A DNA stretch of 64,000 bases from an uncultured bacterium. Its GTDB lineage: Bacteria > Bacillota > Clostridia > Lachnospirales > Lachnospiraceae. Position numbers and translations under genes: made by a program. The notes under the pieces are model-generated. The model was not told where the DNA came from. It saw nothing but the letters and a program-made list of their open reading frames with translations, and ran no database searches. Positions within the stretch are counted from its first letter, which is position 1, and the number at the start of each line of letters is the position of its first letter. Where the stretch lies: positions 41,719 to 105,718 of the forward strand of contig CAMFGH010000001.1 of NCBI GenBank assembly GCA_945949875.1, read 5' to 3'. Below, piece after piece: positions 44,810-53,919 of this stretch.

Positions 44810-45586
44810 TCACTTCAGAAAAAATCGCTGCTTCATATAGTTTTTGCCTACCGACATCTGATCTTCCGATTTTGCATTCTTCTTTTCCAGATTACTGATT
44901 CGGTTTCGGATATTCTGCATTTTCTCATCCAGTGCCGCGCTTTCCTGTGCACATTCCATCAGTTCTTTTGCCAGCAGCTCCGCTTCGCTGTCCGGTATAT
45001 TTTTCTTATAACGCAGTTTATGCTCCAGGCTGGCCCAGAAATCCATGGCAATCGTTCGAAGCTGCACCTCGACCTTCACGGGACGTTTTTCATTTTGTAA
45101 GAAGATCGGAACCTCAACAATCAGATGCAGACTGCGATATCCGCTGGGCTTCGGGTTCTGGAGATAATCCTTCCGTTCAATCAGAGTAATATCATCCTGC
45201 TTCAGGAAACAGTCTGCGATATAATATATATCATCGATAAATGAGCATACTACTCTTACTCCCGCAATGTCCCAAAGATTTTCTTCCAGCGCTTCCAAAG
45301 TAATGGGAAGATTTTTCTTTTTCATCTTTTTCAGAATACTCTCCATGGATTTTACTCTGCTTTTAATCGTCTCAATCGGATTACGGTCATATTCTAACGA
45401 AAATTCTTTGTCCAGCACCTTAAATTTCGTTTCTATTTCCATGATGGCACACTCGTAATATGCCATTAAAGTATTCAGGGGTCTTGTATTATTCTGCATG
45501 AAATCAAAAAAATCATCGGACAATATATTCTCCCGTATAAACTGCTGCCTGGTATCTTCTAAAAAATGTTCTAATGATTTTTCCAT
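44810..45586 (-). CDS. Small alarmone synthetase (RelA/SpoT synthetase domain, RelQ/RelP-like)
   Basis: 258 residues: a single (p)ppGpp synthetase domain with no hydrolase or regulatory tail. Features are SRVKSMESILKKM, GVRVVCSFIDDIYYIADCF, KPSGYRSLHLIVEVP and EVQLRTIAMDFWASLEHKLRY, with a C-terminal coiled coil. Members make ppGpp from GTP/GDP and ATP under stress and are controlled mostly by transcription. AAAGGAG lies before the ATG. It is downstream of tRNA-Phe and its terminator, with a hairpin-rich repeat between. Confidence 0.9.
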   Translation of the reverse strand: MEKSLEHFLEDTRQQFIRENILSDDFFDFMQNNTRPLNTLMAYYECAIMEIETKFKVLDKEFSLEYDRNPIETIKSRVKSMESILKKMKKKNLPITLEALEENLWDIAGVRVVCSFIDDIYYIADCFLKQDDITLIERKDYLQNPKPSGYRSLHLIVEVPIFLQNEKRPVKVEVQLRTIAMDFWASLEHKLRYKKNIPDSEAELLAKELMECAQESAALDEKMQNIRNRISNLEKKNAKSEDQMSVGKNYMKQRFFLK

Positions 45587-45601
45587 GTTGATTTCTCCTT
45601 T

Positions 45602-45714
45602 TTCCTCGTCGCCATAACAGAGCCGAGATACGCTTCACGTATCTCGCTCTGATTAGCGGTCGTCATATGCTCATTCGTGCAAGCACGATGAGCATCTTCC
45701 TCGTCGCCATAACA
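45602..45714. repeat. Intergenic repeat: 18-base direct repeats enclosing two hairpins
   Basis: TTCCTCGTCGCCATAACA occurs at 45602-45619 and again at 45697-45714. Between them lie two strong inverted repeats: CGAGATACG/CGTATCTCG (45624-45646, extended by CAGAG/CTCTG) and ATGCTCATTCGTGC/GCACGATGAGCAT (45667-45695). The layout looks like a mobile intergenic repeat placed between the tRNA terminator and the alarmone gene. No gene is inside; an open frame across it also runs through the tRNA. Confidence 0.75.
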
Positions 45715-45750
45715 AAAAGACGGAGGTTTACTTTTCATAAACTCTCCGTC
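45714..45750 (-). terminator. Terminator after tRNA-Phe
   Basis: Minus-strand arms GACGGAG-A-GTTTA and TAAAC-CTCCGTC are followed by TTTTTG. It starts six bases after the tRNA 3' end. Confidence 0.75.
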
Positions 45751-45755
45751 CAAGA

Positions 45756-45828
<73 letters not shown>

Positions 45829-45853
45829 CCATCGCAGCTTCTGCAACAATCGT

Positions 45854-45882
45854 ATTCTACATGGATTTGCTGAAACTGTCAA
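45854..45882 (-). promoter_or_regulatory. Promoter of tRNA-Phe
   Basis: On the minus strand a perfect TTGACA (45882-45877) and TAGAAT (45859-45854) are 17 bases apart. The tRNA begins 25 bases downstream. Confidence 0.75.
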
Positions 45883-46033
45883 GATTTCTATTCTTTTTCC
45901 TGATTTTTTTATATTTTTCCCTGAAATTTCTTCATTCTTTTCCTGAAAATTTTAGAATAAAATTTCGGGCATCTTCTATTTTATGTTTTTTGCATAGTCT
46001 CATATAATGCTTTTCAGACGTCCCCCGCATTCC

Positions 46034-46062
46034 TTGCAAACTCACTCTATTTCTGATATGCT
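46034..46062 (+). promoter_or_regulatory. Promoter of the flavoprotein gene
   Basis: TTGCAA (46034-46039) and TATGCT (46057-46062) are 17 bases apart, giving a leader of about 85 bases. Apart from this and the tRNA promoter, the 327-base gap from 45829 to 46155 is AT-rich with no further gene seen. Confidence 0.5.
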
Positions 46063-46155
46063 TAATAGGTCATGAACATTATTATTTTACTGCTTATTCG
46101 ATTTCATTGTTTTCTTTCGAAGAGCAGTTTTTATCTGTAGATGGAGGGTTCTATA

Positions 46156-47532
46156 TTGGAAAAGAAATATGATGTTATTATTGTTGGCGCAGGTCCCGGC
46201 GGTATTTTTTCCGCTTATGAATTTGCCAAAAAACGCCCCGACTTAAAAATCGCGGTTTTTGAAGCTGGCAATCCACTGGAAAAACGTAATTGCCCCATTG
46301 ACGGGAAAAAAATAAAGTCCTGCATCAAATGTAAGACCTGTGCGATTATGAATGGCTTTGGCGGTGCCGGTGCTTTCTCTGACGGAAAATATAATATTAC
46401 CAATGATTTTGGCGGCACATTACACGAATACATCGGCCGGGATAAGGCCATTGAATTAATGAATTATGTGGACGAAATCAATGTCTCTCATGGTGGGGAA
46501 AATACAACCATGTTCTCTACCGCCGGTACAGAGCTGAAGAAAATATGTATGCAGAATAAGCTTACCCTGCTGGATGCTTCTGTTCGCCATCTGGGCACCG
46601 ACATTAATTATGTGGTTTTACAGAACCTCTTTGATGAATTAAAAGACAAAATTGATTTCCACTTTTTAACGCCTATTCAGAAACTGGAAAAACTGGATGA
46701 TGGATACCGGGTATACTTTGAAGGTGGTTCTGCAGAGTGTAACAGCTGTATCATATCCGTTGGTCGAAGCGGTAGCAAATGGATGGAAACTGTCTGTAAA
46801 GACCTGGATATTCCAACCAAATCCAATCGTGTGGATATCGGTGTGCGTGTGGAATTACCGGCTGTTATCTTCTCCCATATCACAGATGAGCTTTATGAAA
46901 GTAAGATTGTTTACCGTACCCAGAAATTTGAAGATGCAGTGCGTACCTTCTGTATGAATCCAAGAGGTATCGTTGTAAACGAAAATACAAACGGTATCGT
47001 CACCGTAAACGGACACAGTTTTGAGGATGAATCCAAAAAGACAGAAAATACCAACTTTGCTCTTCTGGTTGCCAAACATTTCTCCGAGCCATTTAAGGAT
47101 AGTAATGGCTACGGTGAAGGCATTGTAAAGCTTTCCAACATGCTGGGCGGCGGTGCCATTGTTCAGCGATTTGGCGATTTGGAAAGAGGTCGTAGAAGTA
47201 ATTGGAAACGTATTGAGGAGGGTACTGTAAGACCTACCCTGGCAGCTACCCCCGGAGATTTAAGTCTGGTTCTTCCGAAACGTATCCTGGATGGTATCAT
47301 TGAAATGATCTATGCACTGGACAAAATCGCTCCTGGTACAGCAAATGATGATACACTGCTTTATGGTGTAGAAGTAAAATTCTATAACATGGAAGTAGAA
47401 CTGGATAAAAATCTGGAAACCAAACACAAAGGACTTTATGTAATTGGTGATGGCAGTGGTGTTACCCACTCCTTATCCCACGCTTCTGCCAGCGGTGTTT
47501 ATGTGGCGGATCAGCTTTGCGAGAAGCTGTAA
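46156..47532 (+). CDS. FAD-dependent oxidoreductase (COG2509 type)
   Basis: 458 residues. N-terminal FAD-binding motif YDVIIVGAGPGGIFSAYEFA, a cysteine cluster (CPIDGKKIKSCIKCKTCAIM) next to GFGGAGAFSDGK, and a C-terminal FAD motif GLYVIGDGSGVTHSLSHA. It belongs to a group of uncharacterised FAD-dependent dehydrogenases; the electron partner is unknown and the four Cys could bind a cluster. The TTG at 46156 is chosen because GGAGGG lies eight bases upstream. The ATG at 46141 covers that site and lacks its own. Confidence 0.85.
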   Translation: MEKKYDVIIVGAGPGGIFSAYEFAKKRPDLKIAVFEAGNPLEKRNCPIDGKKIKSCIKCKTCAIMNGFGGAGAFSDGKYNITNDFGGTLHEYIGRDKAIELMNYVDEINVSHGGENTTMFSTAGTELKKICMQNKLTLLDASVRHLGTDINYVVLQNLFDELKDKIDFHFLTPIQKLEKLDDGYRVYFEGGSAECNSCIISVGRSGSKWMETVCKDLDIPTKSNRVDIGVRVELPAVIFSHITDELYESKIVYRTQKFEDAVRTFCMNPRGIVVNENTNGIVTVNGHSFEDESKKTENTNFALLVAKHFSEPFKDSNGYGEGIVKLSNMLGGGAIVQRFGDLERGRRSNWKRIEEGTVRPTLAATPGDLSLVLPKRILDGIIEMIYALDKIAPGTANDDTLLYGVEVKFYNMEVELDKNLETKHKGLYVIGDGSGVTHSLSHASASGVYVADQLCEKL

Positions 47533-47590
47533 TATCTGGTATGAAAATTTTATAAGAGTAACCTCAAGTAATACAAATACTGTATAGAAA

Positions 47591-47627
47591 AAAGCCGGAG
47601 ATATATCACATCTCCGGCTTTGGGTTT
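47591..47627. terminator. Two-way terminator between flavoprotein and hexose kinase
   Basis: AAAGCCGGAGAT and ATCTCCGGCTTT form a perfect 12-base stem with a seven-base loop. TGGGTTTT follows on the plus strand and TTTTTTC on the minus strand, so it can end both converging genes. Confidence 0.88.
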
Positions 47628-47655
47628 TATAAGCCACTCTTCCCTTCTCTGCTCA

Positions 47656-48615
47656 TCATATTTCGCCAATTTTTTCGGATCTTATTACTACTTCTGGTAA
47701 TAATTTTATAAAATCTTCCCACCTGCACATCTGTGTTCCTTCCAAAATCAAGGACCCGGCTGCGGCCGCCATGGCATATTTCAGGATGTCTTTCGGTTCT
47801 TTTCCTTCCGATATGGCCACACACATCCCTGCTACCACAGAGTCTCCTGCCCCCTGGATTCCTTTTACCTCTATATCTAATGGATTAGCGCAATAGATTC
47901 CATTCTGACAGATTAGCATGGCACCTTTTTCTCCTAAGGTTACACAAATATAATCTATTCCCTGTTCGATTAAGAACTTACATACTTCACAGATTTCCTC
48001 TTCTGACTTTATTTTATGGCCTAAAATAGTTTCCAGTTCTTCTTTATTGGGTTTCAGCGCAAAAGGTTTGGCTGTTATTCCTTCTTTCAACAAATCCCCG
48101 GATGCATCCAATACCGTTCGAATTCCTTTTTCACGAGCCCTTTCAATAACCTGCTTATAGAAATCTGTTGGTACCCCCGGCGGTACACTTCCTGTTAAAA
48201 CAAACAAATCATCCTGATCCATTTCGTTCAGCTGCTTTTCTATCAAAAGACAGATCGCTTCTATATCTTCGCTCCTTACTTCCATGCCCTTTTCATTAAA
48301 TTCAGTCATAGTCCTTTCCGTATTATCAAAGACTTTTATATTGCAGCGGAGTTTTCCATCTACGCTATGGAGCCATGCAGGGATTCCTCTATCCCGGAGT
48401 GCTCTTGCAACAGGAAGTTTTGACCCACGAAAATCAAACCCCAGACATTTTGTAGGAATATTCCAGTTTTTCAAAAGTCCGGATACATTGATTCCTTTTC
48501 CGGATATCTCTTCTCTCGTTGCCGAAACCCGGTGCGTCCCTCCGATTTCAATAGGCTTCTCAATCGTTATTGTTCTATCAATACATGGATTCATGGTTAC
48601 AGTCACTATATTCAT
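47656..48615 (-). CDS. PfkB-family hexose kinase (1-phosphofructokinase / tagatose-6-phosphate kinase group)
   Basis: 319 residues. PfkB fold with N-terminal VTMNPCIDRTITI, SGKGINVSGLL, LTGSVPPGVP and the catalytic Asp in GIQGAGDSVVAG. The group phosphorylates sugar phosphates such as fructose-1-P or tagatose-6-P. CUT2 importers bring in free sugar, so another kinase may be needed first, or this enzyme accepts the free sugar. Start is the ATG at 48615 with GGATGAAG upstream; the open frame to 48687 crosses a terminator. It follows the importer operon through that hairpin. Confidence 0.86.
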   Translation of the reverse strand: MNIVTVTMNPCIDRTITIEKPIEIGGTHRVSATREEISGKGINVSGLLKNWNIPTKCLGFDFRGSKLPVARALRDRGIPAWLHSVDGKLRCNIKVFDNTERTMTEFNEKGMEVRSEDIEAICLLIEKQLNEMDQDDLFVLTGSVPPGVPTDFYKQVIERAREKGIRTVLDASGDLLKEGITAKPFALKPNKEELETILGHKIKSEEEICEVCKFLIEQGIDYICVTLGEKGAMLICQNGIYCANPLDIEVKGIQGAGDSVVAGMCVAISEGKEPKDILKYAMAAAAGSLILEGTQMCRWEDFIKLLPEVVIRSEKIGEI

Positions 48616-48658
48616 ATCTTCATCCGTCCTTTCATCCTTCCCATTATAGCATAACAAT

Positions 48659-48700
48659 CTAAAAAAGACTGCCACTTTCAAATTCATGAAAGCGACAGCC
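48659..48700 (-). terminator. Hairpin between importer permease and hexose kinase
   Basis: Minus-strand arms of 14 bases (48700-48687 and 48680-48667) pair fully, with three G-U pairs, and a run of six T follows. The kinase ATG is 44 bases beyond, so it may act as a partial terminator that lowers kinase expression. Confidence 0.78.
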
Positions 48701-48719
48701 CATTTTGATTGTTATGCCA

Positions 48720-49745
48720 TTAAGCTTTTTTACTCTCTCTGATTTTAGCAAAGATAGCCTGAAGCAAAATGAAGAAGCATAACAGGATAGCTGTAATAAT
48801 GTTAGCCCAGGAACTGATCAGTTTACCGTTGGACTTAACCAATGTAGAAATCGTACCGTTGATGAGTACACCAAATAAGGTACCGATTATATTACCAACA
48901 CCACCTGTCAGAAGTGTACCACCGATAACGGCGGAAGAAATGGCATCCATTTCAAGACCAAGGGCCTGTGTTGTTGTACCACACATGGTGTTCAGACAGT
49001 AGCAGATACCACCGATAGAGCAAAGGAAACTTGCAAGGACATAAGTCATCATCGTTGTTTTTGCTACATTCAAACCCATCAAAGTAGCAGATGTCTGGTT
49101 ACCACCTACAGCGTAGATGGAACGGCCGAATTTTGTATATTTCAGCATTAAGTAAATGAGTATTACAACTACAAGTGCGACGATTACTGTAGGACGAACA
49201 TAAGGAATCTGAAGAACACCTTTTTTGTTTGTGTAAGCACCGATTCCAAAAGGAATTTTAGCTTTTGCATTGGATAATGCAACGAACAGTTTATCGCTTG
49301 TGATACTAACCTGGTCAGTATCGATAACAGCTGTCATACCTCTGGCAAAGAACATACCTGCCATCGTTGCGATGAACGGCTGAATCTTTAAGTAGGCAAT
49401 TAAGAATCCCTGTACGCATCCGAACACCAGACCGATGAGTAAGATGAGGATCATAAGAGTTACGCTGCTCATACCTTTACGTTCGATACCAACAGCCAGG
49501 ATCATACAGTCCATAGCTACTACAGAACCTACGGAAATATCAATACCACCTGTCAGCATAACACAGGTTGTACCTGCTGCTACACAGATCAGACCGGCAT
49601 TGTTGATCAGGACGTTTAAGAATGTCTGTAAGTGTGTAAAACCTTTAGAAGCGTATACAACGCAGCCCATAGCATACATTGCAACAAACAAAATAATTGT
49701 AATTAAAAGCAGAACGTTATTTCCACCAATTTTCAATTTTTTCAT
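48720..49745 (-). CDS. CUT2 sugar ABC transporter permease (YjfF-like)
   Basis: 341 residues, about eight to ten membrane helices, with the RbsC-family segment GGIDISVGSVVAMDCMI and GLNVAKTTMMTYVLAS as the ATPase-contact loop. It is the second permease of a heterodimeric importer of the ytfQRT-yjfF or fruEKFG type. GGAGG precedes the ATG, which lies one base after the first permease's stop. Confidence 0.9.
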   Translation of the reverse strand: MKKLKIGGNNVLLLITIILFVAMYAMGCVVYASKGFTHLQTFLNVLINNAGLICVAAGTTCVMLTGGIDISVGSVVAMDCMILAVGIERKGMSSVTLMILILLIGLVFGCVQGFLIAYLKIQPFIATMAGMFFARGMTAVIDTDQVSITSDKLFVALSNAKAKIPFGIGAYTNKKGVLQIPYVRPTVIVALVVVILIYLMLKYTKFGRSIYAVGGNQTSATLMGLNVAKTTMMTYVLASFLCSIGGICYCLNTMCGTTTQALGLEMDAISSAVIGGTLLTGGVGNIIGTLFGVLINGTISTLVKSNGKLISSWANIITAILLCFFILLQAIFAKIRESKKA

Positions 49746-49746
49746 C

Positions 49747-50823
49747 CTAGTTCGCCTCCTTTACTTCTGCTTTCTTTGCGGAAAGCTTTTTGAAATAATC
49801 TTTAACAGGCTGTGCCTGGATGACTACGATTAAGATAACTACGATAGCTTTGTATACAGGTGCCTGAGCAGAAGATACTTTCAAAGCGTAAAGTGTAGTT
49901 GTAATAGCCTGAATGGTGTAAGCACCGATAATGGAACCTGCAAGGCTGAATTTACCACCACCAAGACTGTTACCACCAAGGGCAACTGCAAGGATGGCAT
50001 CAAGTTCCATGTTCAGACCAATGTTGTTTGTATCTGCAGAATAGATACGGGATGTTGCAACAATACCTGCAATACCTGCGCAAAGACCACAAATTGCATA
50101 GCACATTAAGATGATCTTGGAAGAGTTGAAACCGGAAATACGAGCAGCTTTTCTGTTAATACCTACTGCCTGAATGAAGGTTCCAACTGCAGTGAATTTC
50201 AGTACGAGCGCTGCAATCAGCACACAAAGTGCTGCTACAATAATAGGTGTTGGAAGCATGCCACAATATGCTCCAAGGAACTGGAAGGAAGGAACACGTA
50301 CATATACGATAGCACTGTTACATAGAAGCAGACCAATCGCACGTCCTGCCGACCACAAGATCAAGGTTGCAACCATTGGCTGGATATTTAAGTAAGCTAC
50401 CAGGAAGCCATTGAAAATACCACAAACAATTGCTAATAAAATACCTGCCAGAATACCTACGATAAGAGGTACTTTATATTCATCTACGTTCGTAACACCG
50501 TAGCCTGCCAGAAGCATACAGCACATACCACCTGCCAGAGACATAACAGAACCTACAGAGATATCTGTACCGGCAGAAGCAGATACTACAAGTGTCATAC
50601 CGATTGCCAGAATAGCTACTTCCGAACCACGGTTTAATACGTCAATCAGACGACCAAACAAAATCATATTACCGGAACTTGTTACCTGTGTTGCAATCTG
50701 GAAGAAAGAGAAAGGTGGATTACCACAAGCAATATCATAAACTACATTGATAAGCATTACCAAAATCATACTGAAGATTGGCAGGAATAATCTCATTTTT
50801 GTAATTTTCTTAATTTTATTCAT
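49747..50823 (-). CDS. CUT2 sugar ABC transporter permease (YtfT-like)
   Basis: 358 residues. RbsC-family membrane protein with SAGTDISVGSVMSLAGGM and the contact loop GFNSSKIILMCYAI. The ATG at 50823 overlaps the end of the ATPase gene by eight bases, and the ribosome site AGGAGGT is inside that gene, so translation is coupled. Confidence 0.9.
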   Translation of the reverse strand: MNKIKKITKMRLFLPIFSMILVMLINVVYDIACGNPPFSFFQIATQVTSSGNMILFGRLIDVLNRGSEVAILAIGMTLVVSASAGTDISVGSVMSLAGGMCCMLLAGYGVTNVDEYKVPLIVGILAGILLAIVCGIFNGFLVAYLNIQPMVATLILWSAGRAIGLLLCNSAIVYVRVPSFQFLGAYCGMLPTPIIVAALCVLIAALVLKFTAVGTFIQAVGINRKAARISGFNSSKIILMCYAICGLCAGIAGIVATSRIYSADTNNIGLNMELDAILAVALGGNSLGGGKFSLAGSIIGAYTIQAITTTLYALKVSSAQAPVYKAIVVILIVVIQAQPVKDYFKKLSAKKAEVKEAN

Positions 50824-52339
50824 GGTGTTCACCTCCTGCGATAGCGTGCATTACACCTTCCTGTGTCATTTCATCGCTTCCGATTTCTCCAACCTTCTGG
50901 CCATCTCGAAGGACTGCCATACGGTTACAAGTACGAAGCATTTCTTCAATTTCGGAAGAAATGAAGATTACGCTCTTTCCTTCTTCAGCAAGCTTAATAA
51001 CCAGCTTCTGAATTTCTGTCTTAGTACCTACGTCAATACCACGGGTAGGCTCATCCAGAATCAGGAATTCCGGTTCTGTGGCAAGCCATCTTGCCAGGAT
51101 AACCTTCTGCTGGTTACCACCGGAAAGCTGTTTGATCAGAGTCTCGCGGCTGGCTGTTTTAATCTGAAGCAGATCGATAAATTTATCAGCAATCTCATTC
51201 TGTTTAGCAACCGGAATCTTCTTAAACATTCCGAGCTTAGCCTGCATAGCCAGAACAATGTTTTCTCTAACTGACATATCACCAATGATACCCTCTGCTT
51301 TTCTATCGTCCGGAAGAAGACCCATACCTAAGTTCATTGCATCAATTGGTGCTTTGATCTTAACTTCTTTTCCATCTACCTTCAAGGTACCGGTCTGTGC
51401 ACGGTCAGCACCGTAGATGGCACGGGCAAGTTCGCTTCGTCCACTACCTAACAGACCTGTCAGACCAACCACTTCGCCTTTATGTATATCTAAGTCGAAA
51501 GGTTTAATCTTACCTGCATGGGATAAGCCTTTTGCTTCGATTTCCAATGGTACATCCTTGAAGTCTTTCACACCTTCCGGTTTAATAGAAGAAAGATCAT
51601 CAAAGTCTTTACCCATCATAGCAGCAACCAGTTTAACTCTTGGCAGTTCTTCTACTGTATATTCGCCAACCAGAGTACCGTTACGAAGTACGGTAATACC
51701 ATCACAAACAGCATAAACCTGTTCCAGGAAATGTGTTACGAAAATGATGCCTACGCCCTGATCTCTCAGTTTGCGCATCATTCCAAATAATTTTTCTACT
51801 TCATTGTCATCCAATGAAGAGGTAGGCTCATCCAAAATCAGAACCTTACTTTTCATATCAACAGCACGGGCAATTGCAACCATCTGCTGCAAAGCCAGTG
51901 AATAATTTTCCAAATTCTGTGTTACATCAATATCTAATTCAAGTTCTTTCATCAGTTCAGCTGCCATAGTATTCATTTTACGGCGGTTAACTGTACCGAT
52001 TTTTGTTACCGGTTCACGACCGATAAACAAGTTTTCTGCAACAGAAAGGTTTGGACAAAGGTTTACTTCCTGGTAAACTGTGGAAATACCTTTTTTCTGT
52101 GCATCCATTGTGTCCTTGTTTACAATAGGACCTTCGATTCCATCAACATGAATCTCCCCGGCTTCAAATTTGTTTACACCGGTAAGACATTTAATCAGGG
52201 TGGACTTACCAGCACCGTTTTCTCCCATCAGTGCTCGAATCTCTCCCTTTTTCAACGTAAAATCTACATTATCCAGCGCTTTCACTCCTGGGAATGTCAT
52301 TGTAATTCCACGCATCGTCAAAGCGATATTGCTATCCAT
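50816..52339 (-). CDS. CUT2 sugar ABC transporter ATPase (YtfR-like)
   Basis: 507 residues with two ABC domains. The first has Walker A GENGAGKST, a signature-like ENYSLALQQMVAIARA and Walker B VLILDEPTSSLD. The second has the degenerate loop GLLGSGRSE and a normal LSGGNQQKV signature with LILDEPTRGID. This asymmetry is typical of ribose/galactofuranose-type importers. Start is the ATG at 52339 with TAGGAGGT upstream. Confidence 0.93.
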   Translation of the reverse strand: MDSNIALTMRGITMTFPGVKALDNVDFTLKKGEIRALMGENGAGKSTLIKCLTGVNKFEAGEIHVDGIEGPIVNKDTMDAQKKGISTVYQEVNLCPNLSVAENLFIGREPVTKIGTVNRRKMNTMAAELMKELELDIDVTQNLENYSLALQQMVAIARAVDMKSKVLILDEPTSSLDDNEVEKLFGMMRKLRDQGVGIIFVTHFLEQVYAVCDGITVLRNGTLVGEYTVEELPRVKLVAAMMGKDFDDLSSIKPEGVKDFKDVPLEIEAKGLSHAGKIKPFDLDIHKGEVVGLTGLLGSGRSELARAIYGADRAQTGTLKVDGKEVKIKAPIDAMNLGMGLLPDDRKAEGIIGDMSVRENIVLAMQAKLGMFKKIPVAKQNEIADKFIDLLQIKTASRETLIKQLSGGNQQKVILARWLATEPEFLILDEPTRGIDVGTKTEIQKLVIKLAEEGKSVIFISSEIEEMLRTCNRMAVLRDGQKVGEIGSDEMTQEGVMHAIAGGEHHE

Positions 52340-52370
52340 CCTTATACCTCCTAACAACCTGTGAATGAGT

Positions 52371-52413
52371 AAAAATATAGGGAGGGAGCCATAATGACGC
52401 CCTCCCTATTTTT
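52371..52413 (-). terminator. Hairpin between binding protein and ATPase genes
   Basis: AAAAATAGGGAGGG pairs with CCCTCCCTATATTTTT around a short loop in the 123-base gap. Such a hairpin after the first gene often allows partial read-through and protects the upstream mRNA end, giving more binding protein than ATPase. Confidence 0.72.
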
Positions 52414-52462
52414 AGTTCATCATAATCGTATATTCAAAAAAGTATATACAATGTAGTTCTAA

Positions 52463-53545
52463 TTAGTATTTACGTCCTGCTAATACTTCATCAGACATTG
52501 TTACAGCGTACTGGCTTGTTACTCCAGGAGCTACGAAAGCTTCATCTTTAACTACTGTAACTGCATCTACTGTTTCGCCAGCTTCAAGTTTCTTGATAAC
52601 GTCTGCTGCAAATGTAGCCTGAAGTGGGTTACATTCTACGTTACATGTAATCTTGCCATCTAATGTGTACTGAAGACCATCATGTGTAGCATCGTAAGAG
52701 ATGATGATTACGTCGCCGTCAACACCGTATGTGATACCAGCTGCATCCATAGCGTCCATTGCACCATAAGCTTCGTTATCGTTCTGGCAAACTACTACGT
52801 TGAAATCTTTGTAAGATTTGATGTAAGATTCCATAACTTCCTGACCACCTGCCTGTGTGAAGTCACCAGACTGAGAATCAAGGATTTCCCATTCGCTGTG
52901 CTGAGCTGCGATGTTGTTGAAACCTTCTGTACGTCCAAGAGTTGCGGAAGCACCTACAGAACCTTCAATAACAAGGATTTTAGCTTCTTTGCCATCTAAG
53001 TATTCAGCTAACCAGTTACCAGCTGTTTCACCTTCAGCAACCATATCACAACCGATCTGTGTTGCATATAAAGAAGGATCAGCGTCTACGGAACGGTCAA
53101 CTACGAGTACAGGAATACCTGCGTCCTGAGCTTCCTGAAGAACTGTATCCCAACCAGCTGTTTCGATAGGAGCTACACAGATGTAGTCAAGTTCCTGTTC
53201 GATGAAAGAACGAACTGCTTCAAGCTGAGCTGCGTTATCGTTATCACAGTCAACGAAGGTTAATTCAAAACCGTTTTCTGCAGAGAAAACATCCTGATAG
53301 TTCTGTGTGTTAGCTGCACGCCAGTCAGATTCATGACCAACCTGTGCGAAACCAACTGTGATCACATCATCTGAAGCTTCTTCTGCCGGAGCTGCTTCTT
53401 CTTCTGCTGGAGCTTCTGCTTCTGCTTCTTCTTCTGCTGCTGGAGCTTCAGCTGCAGGAGCTGCTGCTTCTTCTTTTGCGCCACAACCAATTAATGTAGC
53501 CATTGTCATGGAAGCAACTAATAATAATGCAAGTTTTTTCTTCAT
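52463..53545 (-). CDS. Sugar ABC transporter binding lipoprotein (YtfQ-like)
   Basis: 360 residues. Lipobox Cys in MATLIGCGAK, then a linker of about 40 residues made nearly only of Ala, Glu and Pro, then a type 1 binding protein close to E. coli YtfQ (VGFAQVGHESDWRAANT, PVLVVDRSVDADPSLYATQ, SQSGDFTQAGGQEVMESY). YtfQ binds galactofuranose; a relative in bifidobacteria binds fructose. Which sugar this one binds is not clear. It is the first importer gene, with a good promoter and GGGAGG site. Confidence 0.92.
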   Translation of the reverse strand: MKKKLALLLVASMTMATLIGCGAKEEAAAPAAEAPAAEEEAEAEAPAEEEAAPAEEASDDVITVGFAQVGHESDWRAANTQNYQDVFSAENGFELTFVDCDNDNAAQLEAVRSFIEQELDYICVAPIETAGWDTVLQEAQDAGIPVLVVDRSVDADPSLYATQIGCDMVAEGETAGNWLAEYLDGKEAKILVIEGSVGASATLGRTEGFNNIAAQHSEWEILDSQSGDFTQAGGQEVMESYIKSYKDFNVVVCQNDNEAYGAMDAMDAAGITYGVDGDVIIISYDATHDGLQYTLDGKITCNVECNPLQATFAADVIKKLEAGETVDAVTVVKDEAFVAPGVTSQYAVTMSDEVLAGRKY

Positions 53546-53610
53546 TTTTAATTTCCTCCCTTTTAAAATGAAACTAATAATTTTGGAACACTTGCTGTTC
53601 CTTTAAGATC

Positions 53611-53639
53611 ACTCTACCCTAAAGTTTTTTCAAGGTCAA
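53611..53639 (-). promoter_or_regulatory. Promoter of the importer operon
   Basis: On the minus strand TTGACC (53639-53634) and TAGAGT (53616-53611) are 17 bases apart. Just past the likely start, GGAACA CTTGC TGTTCC (53586-53602) is a perfect inverted repeat that could be an operator or 5' mRNA hairpin. Confidence 0.6.
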
Positions 53640-53919
53640 TCACTTTTTATGCACTTTCTCCAAATTCGTACATATAAACAATACAAATTATTGTTTAATA
53701 CGTTTAAATAAATACAAATTTTAATGCTTTCGTATGTTTTTTTCAGATTTTGTATGATTTTTTCATTTTTCCGGGCAAAAAAATAACTTTTTTCCCTTTT
53801 TTCTCACCAAATGGCATCCGTTAGTTTTATATAATAATGTTCAAAACCTGAAAAAAAGGGGGATTTTTTACTCTGGACATGATAAAATGAGCGTAAATAA
53901 TCAACAGAAAGGAGTTCTT
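53640..53919. other. Divergent control region, importer / GntR regulator
   Basis: With 53546-53639 this makes a 374-base gap. It is very AT-rich. An inverted repeat AACAAT...ATTGTT at about 53678-53697 could bind the GntR-type regulator. TATAAT (53830-53835) is a likely -10 box for that regulator, but no good -35 box is seen. No gene found. Confidence 0.45.

Noticed and set aside
45676..45687. CGTGC-AA-GCACG as a third site for the LacI regulator
   Set aside because: The spacer is two bases instead of four or five, and it is the tip of a longer perfect hairpin in an intergenic repeat.
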